A stretch of DNA of 64,000 nucleotides from Gnetum montanum (GCA_015680685.1 MNCI01027496.1:1288565-1352564), one strand, 5' to 3'. Shown: positions 1 through 11,899, counted from the stretch's first letter. Notes: generated by a model from the sequence alone, not told the origin. Program-made: numbers and translations.

Positions 1-616
1 TTAATGTTATTTATTACTTTCCTAGTAACGCAGCATGAGTACGACTTGCTTACGAGCATTGACGAATGTGTACGGCTAGCCAAGGAATCGGCTACTCATC
101 GCGATTAGATTCTCTCACCCTTATCTCCTAGAACGTGGGATGAGTACGACTTGATTACGAGCATCTATGGATGTGTATGGCTAGTCAAGGAATCGACTGC
201 TCGTCACACTTAGGCTAGTTAGATGCCTTAGTACGACCGCTTCGAGCATGTGCGTTACGTGTGGTAATCCTAGTAACGATTAGCGTTTGGTAGCCACAGT
301 TGCACAGTTCAGGGTGTGTATGGTAAGTGGGAATCGATGCTGACGCTAGGACTTAGTGTTGTAGTTAGAGTTAGTTTTAGTCTCTCAACGCTTCACCCCT
401 TAGCATAGGAGATAAACCACAAAAGACCAAAAGAATCATATACCTCAGACTTACTTAACCATACACCGTGACAACAACAAGTCTGGGAAGACAACGATTA
501 ATTAACCCTAAGTGTTCCTTGCAGCGTTTAGGCATTTAGTCTACGGAGTTTGACCGAATCGCGCATGCTACGCTCGTTTTGTATGGTTGAGTGTAGGGGT
601 ACCTCGCCACTCATCA
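1..616 (+). mobile_element. 3' part of an LTR (D/B Gypsy family), sense on +
   Basis: The reverse complement of the last bases (ending in CTCGCCACTCATCA) matches the starts of the two B LTRs at 46619 and 54424, and similarity continues leftwards, for example around 139-160. The LTR end is followed by a TA run and not by the tRNA-Asp-like primer site found next to the family's 5' LTRs. This is therefore a 3' LTR of an element off the left edge, or a solo LTR. Compared with B it carries an extra partial tandem copy of about 105 bp (units beginning near 35 and 140). The family assignment is firm; the solo versus paired question cannot be settled here. Confidence 0.8.
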
Positions 617-1749
617 TATATATATATATTTATAAGAGGGGAAAGAAAGCTTCATAGGCCATGTGTCCAGCTTATTAAAAAGTGTTATGACCACAATGGT
701 TAAGGAATGGCTTAACTCAAATATGTCGACCTCACAAGCTATTTTGATCAAGTTCTAGTACAGAAATTTTAGACAAATAATGAAATGTCTAAGTTGTAAT
801 AAGGAGCAAAAATATCTTGTAACCTTTGTGGGATTGATTCAATAAAGAACTTTTGGATGTTCACGGATTTTCATTAAGATGAGCCTATTTCATAAGAGTG
901 ATTTTCATTGTATGGAAAGTTGCCATGTTAGCATAGCACCTCGTACATGTCAATAGGAGGCCAAGTCAACATACCACATTAGCTTTCAAAGGTGGCTCGA
1001 AAGGGTAATTACTAGTTCGATGAAACCACTTTTCCATATCATCATATGTCATGTTAGCGTGACATCATCATGATGACAACATTGTGTCAGATCAACATGT
1101 AGAGCTATTTTGTGAAGTTAAAATTCAGCTTAATGAACTAGCTTTGCCACCTCAACACAATGCCACATCATCATCACCACATCAATGTCCCACTATGTTA
1201 GCATTTAGAGCTTGTTCACAAGATCAGATTCTAGCCTCATGAAAGAGAAAATGGGGCTTGATCCATTGAATCATATCATTAAAAAGCATGCTGTTACAAA
1301 AAGTTACTTAGCGGTTAGAAATTAAATAGTTTTAAAACTAAATTCAATAACCTACACTCTCTTTAAGGGAATGTGGTTATCATTGAAGGAGCTTAAAATG
1401 TGGAGGATTTGTAGGACAGTTATCCAATGTCTTATGTAAACAGAAGATTTGCCAACTATAGCTTTTAATTTTTATGGTAGTTGTAACTAAATTCCTATAG
1501 TTGTTCTAACTAATTTTAAATTTCCGCGATGTTTGTAACTACCAAGAAGCCACTATAAAAAGGGTTTCAAAGGTTAAAAAATGGGGGAGGAACTTAGAAG
1601 ACATATTAAAGATTACTTGTAAGAATGACTTGCTAATTGCAACATCAATTCAGCTACTTTGTTTAAATCATGTAAGTTATTTTTATTTTCATTTTGTTTT
1701 AGTTTCTTAGCTAATAGTTTATATAGTACTGTGCTTGGCATTTAATCTT
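617..1749. other. Unassigned AT-rich sequence
   Basis: I see no gene. A TATA-like string with an AAAAAGGG context lies near 1553-1561 on the plus strand. It would fit an LTR promoter, but no partner LTR or coding remnant was recognised. Confidence 0.3.
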
Positions 1750-2205
1750 GGGATTTTTTGATCCCTCTTATAGATTGAATTCCTTGCAATTATAGGCTTC
1801 TATCGGTTAGCCATGTAAGAGCTTATATTTTTCTTTGAAAAGCATCTTGAGTAATTTAATAGTAATGTCTTTATGAAATTTCCTATTCAAGTCTTGAGGG
1901 TCTAGAAAATATTTGATATTTTGAGCTGACATGAAACAGCTTTAATTTTAAGGTTTTTTCTCATGTTCAATCTTGAAATTGTTAAATCTTTTTTGATAGC
2001 TCTATTATTTTCAATTCTTAACATCTATTAACTAGCCATATAATAGCTTGTATTTAACTTTTACAAAGCATTTTGGGTATTTCAATAGAAATATCTTTTA
2101 TGAAATTTCTTGTTGAGCTCAGAGGATTTGGATAATTTCTAACATCTTGGGTTGAACTGGAATAGCTTTATTATGAGGTGTTTCCTCATGTTCATTTTAT
2201 CTCAC
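1750..2205 (+). repeat. Two-unit tandem duplication, about 225 bp period
   Basis: Two consecutive diverged units align by eye. TAGCCAT near 1808 recurs near 2033, and both are followed by similar text including TATGAAATTTC, a GAGC/GAGCTC stretch, AGCTTTA and CCTCATGTTCA or its equivalent. No coding potential was recognised. Confidence 0.65.
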
Positions 2206-2619
2206 TTAAATGTTTAAGATTTCACATAAATCTTCTTTCTCTCTTCTTTTCTTTTAAAATCCATTGAATTTCACTCTATTTCTATTTTTCTTGATAGACT
2301 TGTCTCTCTAGGGAAAACTAGGAGTAGATTTCTATAGAATTGTGCTTAAGCATTTTGGCGAAATTTTGTTTGTTTCAAGCAACGTACTATAGAGACTGTA
2401 TAGACTAAGTGACTTGAAAAAATATGAGCCTTTAATGATGCACACTATTCATAAAAGATAGCCTTATTTATGTTATAATAGCTAGTTACTATTTAATATA
2501 CAAACCCAACCATTTTAACAATCATAACAACAAATACACATTTACACTTAGTTTGCTCTATTACCATTGAGTTTATTTGAAGGTATCTACGCCTTGGTGT
2601 TTTCAGAGACCACTAAACA
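2206..2619. other. No recognisable feature
   Basis: AT-rich sequence without an ORF or a repeat match that I could identify. The 3' LTR expected for element D was not found here, so D appears truncated to the right of this stretch. Confidence 0.4.
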
Positions 2620-3213
2620 CCTAAACTCATGTTTGAAACAACACCTTCATTACTTGTGATTTTAGTCATGAGATTGAAAAAAACATTGGTGGTCCTAAAT
2701 GGTTGTTAACAATGTGACATGGGCTTTGTACACTATATCATTAGAATAATGTGTTATCCCATTCTTTTTGCAAAGCTTTTTGATGAGGCATGGAAAGGAA
2801 AGTGTCTTCTGATCCTTTTCATTTTCTTTAAATCACTTCTCAATTTCAAAGAAGATGAATTGGGGAAGGTTGATTGGGAATTTTCCACATAGATCTGCAC
2901 AAGCCCTTCTAGAGAACATGATAATTTTGCTTGACCTTAGTGTTAGATTGAGATGGTAGGCCACAATTTGGAAATAAGCATGTTCTACCTTTGTGAAGAT
3001 ACTATACTCTTTACGGTCCACATTAAAGCAATGTTGAGTCCATTCCTTTTTAACTTCTTTATCTTCCTAAGTTGAGATCTCAGGTAGCTTTCTCCTAATG
3101 TTGGGTGATGCAAGGGCTTTGACAATGACTTTCATAAAGTAGAATATGGTTATATCCTTGATCTTGACTATCACATCTCCTTGGTAATTGTTCTAGAAAA
3201 GATAAGTCTTTCT
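2620..3213 (-). pseudogene. ORF2 of element D, middle part (left of insertion E)
   Basis: A minus-strand frame around 3021-2833 and its extension align with part of B's ORF2 near 49850-49500. Shared features are a YHL motif, a GK followed a few residues later by NLP, an FKE segment, and SFPCLI followed by KLC and a GI..Y.N stretch. Similarity fades near 2690-2620, where the element seems truncated. The N-terminal continuation lies at 7771-8130, beyond the Copia-like insertion. The function of ORF2 is unknown to me. It is a soluble-looking protein with no membrane segment in this part. Confidence 0.7.
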
Positions 3214-4344
3214 TGAGGATTGTAGAACTTAGAAGGAGGGGAGGGGGAGGGGATGAATAAGTTCCCCAAAACAAAATTTACAGCCACAAAAATCACCAAA
3301 AATATGTGGATCCCCAACTTGGGTACTCCACACTCGGAGGGTAGTTCATTTGCACACCTCTTGACTTTATTTCTCTCAAAATGTGGTTTGAAGGATACCA
3401 CACCCTGTACAAGCTCTAAGCTCTGCTCCAAAGTGATTCATTATCACTAATCCACTCAACCTTGGTCCTAACAAGCTTAGAATGTTATTTCCAAGATCTC
3501 ATAACCTTTACAACTCAAGCTTCGCTCTAGAGTGTTATAATGTTGCACCAACACTTAATTCTACAAGATTTCAACAAGCTTAAAATGATGCCTTCTTTTA
3601 AGAAGCACATTAATACTAATAGGATAATAAGAAAGAGAAAAAAAAATTACAAGGAAAGCATGCACCTGATTTTCTTGTCCTTGTACTTTGAGGTACAATA
3701 CAAAATCAATACATTAGTACAAAAGATGGTACAATGAAGTACACAAATACAAAAGAATAATGTTGACAATGATTGCTTGATGTTAACACTTGCTTGCAAT
3801 AAACTTGTATTTAGCCCAATAGAATGAAATCTTCTTATAGCCTTGAAGTTTTAGAAATTACTTCGAAATTCATGCAACAATTATCTAACAACTAGGAAAG
3901 ACATCTTGTTCAAGATTAGGATATCTCACTACATAGAGTTCAATTCAGGGGAGATGTCTCTCCATCAAAGGAGATGTCTTTGAGGAGGTGTGTTCATGGA
4001 GATTTCTTCTCTAGAAAGAAGATGTCTACTATTTCTGAAAGGCATCTTCTCTGGGTCTTCATCACTTTGGCCAAGATGTCTTCTACTTCTAGGAGGTGTC
4101 TTCTTAGCTTTTGGGCTTTGCTTCTTAAGGCTTATTTTTGTTGATTTGGTGCATCCCTAATCTTATGAACCTTTTCATTTTGCTATAGTCTTGATCTTCA
4201 TCTTATTCTTCCTGAGTACTTTTTTTCCCACTATGAAAACTCTTTCATTCCTTAAGTCCTCATTTATGCCTACAAAAAACATCACATCTGTAACATTGTA
4301 TATTCTTCATTTCCTTAAGACTTTGACATACCAAAAGGTCAATA
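3214..4344 (-). repeat. 3' LTR of element E
   Basis: The full LTR in reverse orientation matches F's 5' LTR along its whole length. Landmarks are the CATACCAAAAGGTCAA end, the cluster of AGATGTCT/AGACATCT motifs (about 3895-4115), the CACCCTGTACAAGC stretch near 3400, and the pyrimidine/purine-rich end (purine tract about 3234-3256). The LTR begins with TGAGGATTG in plus reading, which is the reverse complement of the ...CAATCCTCA end seen in F. Confidence 0.85.
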
Positions 4345-4372
4345 ATCTCTCTCTTTTTGGTGATGTCCAAAA
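4345..4372 (-). promoter_or_regulatory. Polypurine tract candidate of element E
   Basis: On the minus strand an AAAAAGAGAGAGAT purine run lies immediately inside the 3' LTR, the expected position for plus-strand DNA priming. The upstream context GGACATCA-C also appears at F's degenerate equivalent (20930-20960), where a longer AAAAAGGGGGAAA run is seen. Confidence 0.6.
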
Positions 4373-4779
4373 CTTAAGAAAATGGGTGAGATGATAAATC
4401 AATACATATTGAAAATAATATTAAAGTGTTAAGACATATAAATTCTAATGGCAACCAGGGACTAGGATAAAGGTTCTAAGGTTCACGACATAGGGAAGGA
4501 TGATAAATTCGAATATGATATGATGCAAAAAGAAAAACATATCTCCAAGAAGTGCATCACACAGAGATAACCAAAAGGAAAACTATCTATATATAAACCA
4601 TTCTCAACTATCCATACTACTATTCATCCAACGACTACATCATATACAAAAATCACATATGTGCAAATCCACAAAATCACATATGTGAACATCCATCCAC
4701 ACAATCGCATATGTGAACAACCATATTTCTAACCTTTTTTGGACATCATTAAAAGAGAGAGAGAGAACACATAATGACT

Positions 4780-6455
4780 CTAACCATTGATCTCAGTTTC
4801 ATCATCACACTCAAAATTAGTTGTTGCTCTAGATGGATGATAAGTCTCCTCCTCATCATTGTCACTATTGGCATTGGAGCTAGTGTAACATTGCTCATCA
4901 TCATATAAAGACTTTATCTACTAGATAGGGGTCCTTCGGGGATGAAGCTTCACTTAAAACTAAGATGAAGTTGGAGCATTAGGCTGAGTTGGAGCCTATT
5001 GGGAAGATGAGGAAGCTCCCTTCCTCTAATAAGTAACTTCAATAGGTATCCATTGGGATGTGGTCCCAAAGATACTCTCCATGGCCTATTGCTCAAAGGA
5101 TCTAGGAACATCACTTAAAGGTGGAACATAATGCTCAGGTTGTGTGGGATCATGATGCTTAAGCTACATGGGAACATGAGACTCCCCTTGGACATGAGTT
5201 GGTGGTGCATCATGCTTAGAATTAGACTTCGTCCCTAAGTCATATGCATGGGAAGGTCTAGTTATTGTAGAGTGCCTAGGTGGAGCAGAAATGTCCACCT
5301 CAATATCAGAGATAGGAGGAGTAGTGACCTCCACAAACTACTACTAATCTGAAGGAAGATGTATGCCAAAAGCATTCATTCTCTTATAGAAGTAAGATTG
5401 ATTCATTCCAAGCATCCTAATAGTGTGAGTAAATGGTTGAAGGGGATTCTTTAGGAATGATCTGAGTTATGACCCAATAGATTTGGACCTACTCAACTAA
5501 GGTGAGGCTCTAGAGGATGATGCTACTTTCTTCTTCTTTTTTGATGGAGGTGGTGTGGTACTTGGTCTTGCTTCTGCTACATGAGAAAGAGTCCTCTTCT
5601 TAGCATACTCGCTGACGCTTCTCTTGCCTTTGAATGAAGGCATCTTTGGAATAGGCACATCCCTCTAACGTATCAATAAAATGATGAGATAGAGGTGACT
5701 AAGGCTTCTCTTCTTGGCACACAAACTCAACATGTCTAAGCAAAGAGTATGCCCCAAATCCAGCGGTTGTCCTATAAGGAGGCAATAAAGCACAAAAGCT
5801 TAGGGTGGTAGCATATAGCTATAGCCTCATCCTTTTACAATAATGTTATAGAGCATAATAAGGGACAAAGTAGAAGCATCAGGAGACATTCTATTCCTAT
5901 GAATTCAGCTTGTATCAAAAGACAAAGTTTCTTCAAATAGCGCATCACAAAACTCATCATGACTCATAGGAATTATTCCATTTTTATAAATATCATTCAT
6001 AGTATCAATGGTCATCCAAAAAAAATTTGCATTGGAAATCCCAAGGAGTTCATTCACAACTTGGGGGGACACTTCAATGAAAAGACTTCTAACCATGAAT
6101 GTGAATGCTCCAACAACAACATTAGAAATCACAATATTGCAATAAAACTCTCTAATTAACACTTTTGGAACTAGGAAATTCATTGTAATGAAATCACTCT
6201 AGTGGAACACCTTAAAATAATCCACCAAATTTTGTTGCTTGTGCACAAGAAATGACAGCAAGCACTCAAAGATGATATTCATGGTTCGAGTTACCTTAAA
6301 TTGGTGCTGGGTGCTTGTGCTTCTAAATTGGGGTGTGGAGGAGCTTGATGTGCTACTGGAACTTGCTCTTGATCTCTTCTTAGGTGGCCTGACATTCCTA
6401 TCTTCTTTTGGATCATAGCTATTGAAATAATTATTCCTAGTGGAGCCTTGGTCAT
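4780..6455 (-). pseudogene. ORF2 of element E (plant transposon-associated domain plus Pro/Ser/acidic tail)
   Basis: The start is the ATG at 6455, about 55 bp downstream of a TATA box, and its opening codons match the start of F's ORF2 (MTKAP versus MTMVS). Next come a basic/serine patch (PPKKRSRASSSS, reached after a frameshift), then the best-preserved block at 6183-5905 with LIREFY, VNELLGIS and similar motifs. These recall the domain family catalogued in plants as 'putative plant transposon protein'. A Lys-rich low-complexity run, a proline/serine-rich part and an acidic tail with DDE and ETY motifs follow. About 560 codons, with several in-frame stops. The role is unknown; it is not RT, integrase or a recognisable envelope protein. 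Confidence 0.7.
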
Positions 6456-6504
6456 CTTTGTGGGATTGTCTTTGGAGAATAAGGATAAAATGAGGGTTTG
6501 AATC

Positions 6505-6740
6505 TTTTATAATTGCAACAATGAGGGCTTTTTAACAAAAAAAAAAGACATATTTTAGTAAAATGATACATCTCCTCCATGATTAAATTTCAAATAGACA
6601 TCTTCCTTACATAGTAGATGTCTCTACCATGTCGAAGGAGATGACAGATAGGCATCTTTTACTTGGAGTAGATGTCTCTTATCAAAAGTAGACATCTCCT
6701 AGTAGATGTCTTTAGGAAGACATCTCCTCTGGAAGAGGCT
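6505..6740 (-). promoter_or_regulatory. Internal LTR-like promoter upstream of E ORF2
   Basis: On the minus strand a cluster of AGATGTCT/AGACATCT octamers in both orientations (about 6545-6735) is followed by a TATA box, ATTATAAAAG, at about 6506-6514. The ORF2 ATG lies about 55 bp further on. The same octamers pack the element's LTRs, so this segment copies the LTR promoter layout. The promoter function is inferred from layout and from the identical arrangement in F. Confidence 0.6.
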
Positions 6741-6779
6741 CAACAAAATGGGGTTTAGGGAAAGCCACCAAGGACTATA

Positions 6780-7215
6780 GTCTTAATAAATGCTTACAAT
6801 AAATTAAAAGCTTACATCTACCTACCTTATTTGCTATCAAAATATGAATATGTTTAGTATGCTAGAGAAAGAGATTCCTTTTTTGAGGTTTCTCTTCTTA
6901 ATTGAATGTTTTTAATGTCCAAGGCTTGGCTCACTCTCATAAATTTTTTGGAGAGAGTCTCCTCATCCTCCTATCCCTTCTATTTGACTCTCCATTCTTT
7001 CTTGACCTTCTTGTCCTTTTGCGTTGTCCAATTCTTCCTATGGTTCTGCATGAATTCCTTTCTTGGTGCATTTTGGTAAGACTAAGGAGTTCTATGGTAT
7101 GACTAGCTATTCATATGATAGAACTTTAAATTACATTCCCATTACTTGTGCCCATAATAACATCTAACCCTCCTATTGTAGTAAGAGTGATTAGAATGAT
7201 CAAACCTTTGAGGAC
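6780..7215 (-). pseudogene. Gag C-terminal remnant of element E
   Basis: The minus-strand frame near 7200-7120 has VRCYY, a GH pair, W(D/E)CNLK and YHMN, matching the second zinc knuckle region of F's gag near 18545-18620. The first Cys pair is incomplete and there is an in-frame stop, so the knuckle is broken. The N-terminal gag domain is absent because of a deletion that joins this part to the truncated LTR. Confidence 0.6.
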
Positions 7216-7224
7216 CCTTTTGAT

Positions 7225-7770
7225 GGATGGGAGCACACAAACTTGCATTTAGCCCAAGAGAATGAAATCTTCCTATAGCCTTGAAGTTTATGAAATCATC
7301 TCATAATTCATGCAATGAATTTCAAATGGCTAGGAGAGATGTCTTCCTTGAGATTGGGATTTCTCATTGCATAGACTTCAATTCAGGAGAGATAGCTCTC
7401 CACTGAAGGAGACATCTTTGAGGAGATGTCTTCTCCAAACAAGAGATGTCTACTATTTTTGAAAGATGTCTTTTCTATGTCTTCATCAATTCAGCCAAGA
7501 CATCTTTTTCTTCTAGGAGACATCTTCTTAGCTTTTGGCCTTTGTTTCTTGAGGCTTCCTTTTATTGATTTGGATCATCCCTAATCTTAGGAACTTCTTC
7601 ATTTTGTTGTAGTCTTCATCTTCATCTTCTTCTCCTTGAGTACTTGTTGTCTTCATTATGAAAACTCTTTCATTCCTTGAATTCTCATTTATGCTTGCAA
7701 AAAACATCACATCCACAACATTCTATAGTCTCCATTTTCCTTAAGGTTTTGACATACCAAAAGGTCAACA
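7225..7770 (-). repeat. Truncated 5' LTR of element E
   Basis: It matches 3800-4344 closely, including GAATGAAATCTTC, TATAGCCTTGAAGTT, the AGATGTCT cluster (7340-7535) and the GACATACCAAAAGGTCAACA end. The portion equivalent to 3214-3790 is missing. Confidence 0.85.
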
Positions 7771-8130
7771 TCTTCAAGATACCATTCCCCACTATTGAAA
7801 ATGATGAACCATAGTGGAGACTCTTATAACTACATACAAATTTCTTCTAGCATAAAATTTAGAAAGAAATCAAAGTTTAATTCTTGGATAATTATACTTT
7901 GGACTTTTTTACTTTAAACCTTCTCTAGGAAAGCTTTTGTAAATGTTATTTCCAAGTTTGGCTTGGGTCTTGGTACTTCATCTTTCGTAGGCTGCCTTGT
8001 TTTTGTAATGGAAATCTAGCAAACGAATTCTACCTTAGGTTCTTCTCTTAAGGATCCCATAGCATGAATCACTTCTATCACCTACTCCTATTGTTGTGGT
8101 TGTTGTTGTTACTATTCTATGCTTCCTTTT
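7771..8130 (-). pseudogene. ORF2 of element D, N-terminal part (right of insertion E)
   Basis: The minus-strand frame just right of E carries ELNFDFF and ESPLWFI, aligning with ELNFESF and GSPLWPI of B's ORF2 (about 50090-49990). The alignment stops at the insertion point and resumes at 3213, so E split this ORF. Further towards the N-terminus the frame is unclear and full of stops. Confidence 0.65.
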
Positions 8131-9190
8131 AGTCACTTATCCTTGAGTTGTGATTACCCAATTACTTGTAGTTCCCATTTTGGTGTCATCTCTAATCACA
8201 CGAATATTCCTAGATCAGTTGTTTTAATTTTATTTCTTAAGTACTTGTACCCTCTAATTAATTTTTTTATTAGAGATAATTTCAAAAGATTAGTCATTAA
8301 GACTCTCAAGTGGTTGTAAATGTTTAGATATTTTGATATAAAGTCCCAAGGTAGTTAATTTGTTGCTATTCTTTTTTATTTAATATTATTTTAATATCTT
8401 GTTTGTGGTATATTAGAAATTTTTTTTTGAGAAAACACATGTTGATATAGCCACAACATAGAACATACCTCTAAAAGCTCATAGATCAAAAAATAGGTAG
8501 GATTGGGTATGTTGCAAAGAAGTTATGGCTTTAGGAAGCTTCTAGGCTTTTAAAACAACAAAAAATACCTTGGAATTTGAAGAAAAATACTAGTAGGGAT
8601 GTGTCAATGTAGCTATTAGTGAAAATATTTAAAAACTAAGGAATTTTTTTAAAATTTTGAAGCAAATAAAAGCCAAATGAAAGCTAGAAAGGAGTTGAAG
8701 CAAAGAAAGAGCCAAATAAAAGCCAAAAAGAAGGGTGAATAATATAAATAATAATTAATGAGGCTTTATATGAGGTTTATAGTTAAAGAAGCTCTTGTTG
8801 AGGTTTGGAAATATATGCCTCTATGATAAAAAATCAATGGAAAAGGACACAAAGTTGGATGATGCATAGTACCAAGATTGTAGTCAAATGAACTCAAACA
8901 AGTGATGATAGAGGATAAACTGGATATCAAAAAACTATGCAAGTGTATTCTCTCCAAAGTAGGTGCATGCATAAAATATCCTTGTATATCCATATCATAT
9001 GGAGTCCATGGATACCTTGGAAATTTAATGTTGATTCAAGTTAGACACCATACCTACACAACTATAGTATTTAGGATAATGTACTCCACAAAATCAAAAT
9101 TCATCAGAATAATCATGATACATAGTAGTAAGATTAAAATTTGAATCTAAAAAGGGTTGTAGAAAAATAGGGATGTGAGAGTCCATATCA
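8131..9190 (-). other. Non-coding spacer of element D with a conserved block
   Basis: No gene is visible. About 8930-9015 matches B near 51210-51300 and H near 27940-28040. All three share a CAAGTG...CTCCAAAGTAGG-like stretch and a TCCATGG core, roughly 55 bp apart. It lies between pol and ORF2, as in B between gag and ORF2. I do not see the GATATC-type array of B here. Confidence 0.45.
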
Positions 9191-9196
9191 TTTTAA

Positions 9197-9330
9197 CAAA
9201 AGCTCATTGTGGATTAAGTGGTTAAAGTGAACAGTGTACCCTTCCATCCAAGCTTCAAACCAAGTTTATATTAGTAGTAGTGGCCTCACATTGTCATGCT
9301 TTTCTAACTCACAACTGTGAGAGCATAATA
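9197..9330 (+). repeat. Possible tRNA-derived SINE fragment
   Basis: GGATTAAGTGGTTAAAG resembles a pol III A box, and CTTCAAACC about 45 bp downstream differs from the B-box consensus GWTCRANNC at the first base. No poly(A) tail or target duplication was confirmed. It may be an unrelated coincidence inside the D spacer. Confidence 0.3.
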
Positions 9331-10560
9331 ACCATAGAAAATAAACATTACTAAAGAAGAAAGAAATAAAAAAGTAGATATTTTATGGAAGAAATTTGGG
9401 CCTTAGTTATAGGAGTGCCTTCAAGCATGGATAACATGTCTTTCCAATCTCATAACCACTATTTATTTCCCAAGAGATCTTTAGAGAGATGTATTTTTAG
9501 TCATGTTTTCTTTCTAAAAGGAGTCACACTTTATAGAGGACATACCTACTTTTTGGATTACATGAGGAGTGATGATACATTCCCTATGTTTCCATGAGTC
9601 TCATGGAAGAAGTTAAGAAGAAACTTAACAAATCCCCTTGAGGTCACATCCTTGTTCTTTCCCACTTCCTTCTTCCTTTCATTGAGTAATGAGACCATGA
9701 ATTATTTTTAGTTTTGGTGTGAAAGAATAATAGTACCTTCATGATGAAGATCTTACATTGAAAGAAATGGAATGGGTCGATGTTACAAGGTCACTACCTT
9801 GTATGTTTATGTAATTGATAACTTACTACTGTAGAATAAAATAAAGTTGACCTGGTAATAGAAATAACAATCCTAATGAATTATACTTGGCAATAATTGC
9901 AATAGTAAGTAAGAACTTGAAAACTTAAAAAATTGCAAAAATACACATGACATTTATAGATAAATGAGAATAAAATAAAAAAATCTCAAGAAAATAAAAA
10001 ATATAAGGAAAATATTCAAAAATAAATGACAATGTTGGTCTCCTCCATGACTGGGTTGGAAACAAAAGATCATGAAATAAAACATACTTATCCATGCATT
10101 GAGGTATTATCGTTAATCTTGGTTCCTTGGAATTCTTTGAAGGGTTTTACTTGTTGGATGTCAACATGTACTTTAGATGGCTTGTTGGATGGTAAATTAT
10201 CATGGCCCTTGAAGGAAAATTTGAATGTGTGATGTATGAGCCCTTCCATGACGTTTGGAGCTTGGTTCATTGAGTCCCATGTGCAGGATTACAATAGAGA
10301 GTTTTGTGTTTTGGTTGAAATTTAACTCTTTGTATTGGGGCATTATGTCATTGTGTCTTGTATGTCTTATGCCCTTCATTCATCATGAGGGCTATCCCTC
10401 AATTCTCATCCAATACTTGAGCATCATTAATCTATCTTTTTGTGCTAAGATAATATCCATGTCAAGGTCACATGCAGTTTTGAGTGTATGGAGTTTTATT
10501 TAAATTAGAAGTTAAGGTAAATTTTCATATACTAACTCATAGGAAGAGGAGCCTATAGGA
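9331..10560 (-). other. Spacer and integrase C-terminal remnant of element D
   Basis: About 9620-9800 aligns with 51880-52080 of B (both share CCCCTGATGTCACA-like and CTTCTTCATTC-like text), and the A-rich 9900-10020 corresponds to 52150-52300. In B this block follows gag directly, which shows that pol was removed in B. No intact reading frame. Confidence 0.5.
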
Positions 10561-11200
10561 ATTTTTCAACTTGAGTAATAAGTCTAAAAGGAATTATTGA
10601 GTATTTTACTCTAATCATTCCTATATCTACTAATGGTTTTTGAGAGCATTCTAGTAATTTCTCTATTAGTAACTTGAACCTAATCATTGGCTTGAGGGTG
10701 GTAGGGTGTTATGAGTTTAAGTTCTACCCCCCAAGCATTTCATTAACTTTCTAAAGGTAGAACTAGTGAAATGGATTCCATTGTTAGAAATTAGTGTCCT
10801 AGATATGCCAAATTTGTTTACCACATGTTGTTAAAAGAATCAAGCTACAATGGAGGTAGCACTATCAGTGGTAGTTGTAGCTTTAGTCCATTTAGTACTA
10901 TAGTCAACAACAATAATGATGTGATACTTCCTATTGGACATGAGGATGATGGATTCCATGAAGTTGATTCCTTAGAGATCAAAACACTCTAGTGGTTAAA
11001 TCCACTACCTAGGTCCTTTCATTCTAGTTGTCATTCCTTCATCTCTTTGACATAATTTGCATGAATGAGCATCCGTGAAAACTATGAGTCAAAAATATCT
11101 TGCCATCAGGATTTTAATGGTTATTCTTCTTCCTGCATAATGGCCTCCACATTGATCTTCATGAGCATCTTGGAAAATGTAAAGCTAATCTTTATCCAAT
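10560..11200 (-). pseudogene. Integrase of element D
   Basis: From about 11150 leftwards the frame shows an H..H..C..C zinc-binding part (HEDQCGGHYAGRR, then HSCKLCQRDEG). The core domain follows with GINFM, VVDYSTKW (first catalytic Asp present), and NKFGISRTLISNNGIHF, where the second catalytic Asp is replaced by Asn. Frames are broken by stops. The role in a living element is insertion of the DNA copy; this copy cannot act. Confidence 0.8.
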
Positions 11201-11205
11201 ACACA

Positions 11206-11865
11206 TCATTGGACTAGGTCATCTACACATACTTTATAAAGATTACTCTCTATCTCCATGTAATGCATAACTTGGTGAAGAAAATGTTTTTTCTTCTTAA
11301 GGTCCCATTTATTAGGAGTCTCATGGATTGGTAGATAGAAGAGGAATTTATCATAACATTTTGTAATTCTAGGTGTTGCAATTTTAACTACCTTAGCAAA
11401 AAGTAACTCATTTGAAAATTTAACAAATAGAGGGTCTTCATCAACCTTGTTATCCCATCTTAAGTAATCTAAATGATCAACAACAATATTATTGGTTTCC
11501 TTTCTATCCACCATTATTAAATCAAATTCTTGTAAAATCACTAGTCACTATATGATACATGGGCTTACTATTGGTTTATTCATGAGGAAGAAAATGGCAC
11601 AATGATTAGTGTATGTAAAAACTAGATATTCAAGCAAATAGTGCTTGAATTTTTCAAGAGCATACACCACCACCATCAATTACTTTTCTATTGTGGTGTA
11701 GTTGATCTATGAAGTCACAATGCTTAAACTAGTGTAATGCATGTAATATGGATGTTTATGTTCATTCGTTTATGTAAATACTACTTCTAAGACATAATTG
11801 GATGCATCAATCATGATGTGGAATGGGTTGGATCAATCATGTACTTGTAGAAATGGTGTTTCTAT
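11206..11865 (-). pseudogene. RNase H of element D
   Basis: Motifs in order are MIDASNYVLEVV (first Asp), YTTIEK (catalytic Glu), ALEKFKHYLL, FTYTNH where family members usually have an Asp before His, and VVDHLDYL (last Asp). The last 336 bases are an open frame. The typical Gypsy sequence LLQEFDL and V.DHLS is recognisable. Stops lie upstream. Confidence 0.8.
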
Positions 11866-11899
11866 GAGCTATTACTTAAAGAATTGAATGCTCATTTGA

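Larger units (their letters stand above)
3214..7770 (-). mobile_element. Element E: Copia-like gag + ORF2 retrotransposon, internally deleted
   Basis: A minus-strand element related to F (15863-22332). Left (3') LTR at 3214-4344, right (5') LTR truncated to about 7225-7770, with both outer ends matching the F LTR ends. Internal parts are the C-terminal zinc-knuckle region of gag, a short-motif array with a TATA box, and a long accessory ORF. The U5 end of the right LTR, the primer site and the N-terminal half of gag are missing. No protease, RT or integrase is present. It sits inside the ORF2 of element D. The flanking 5-mers (tttct and tcttc) do not give a clean target duplication. Confidence 0.8.

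Noticed and set aside
3253-3450. Short plus and minus frames at 3171-3450
   Set aside because: They fall inside the E LTR, whose alignment with the other LTRs explains the sequence.
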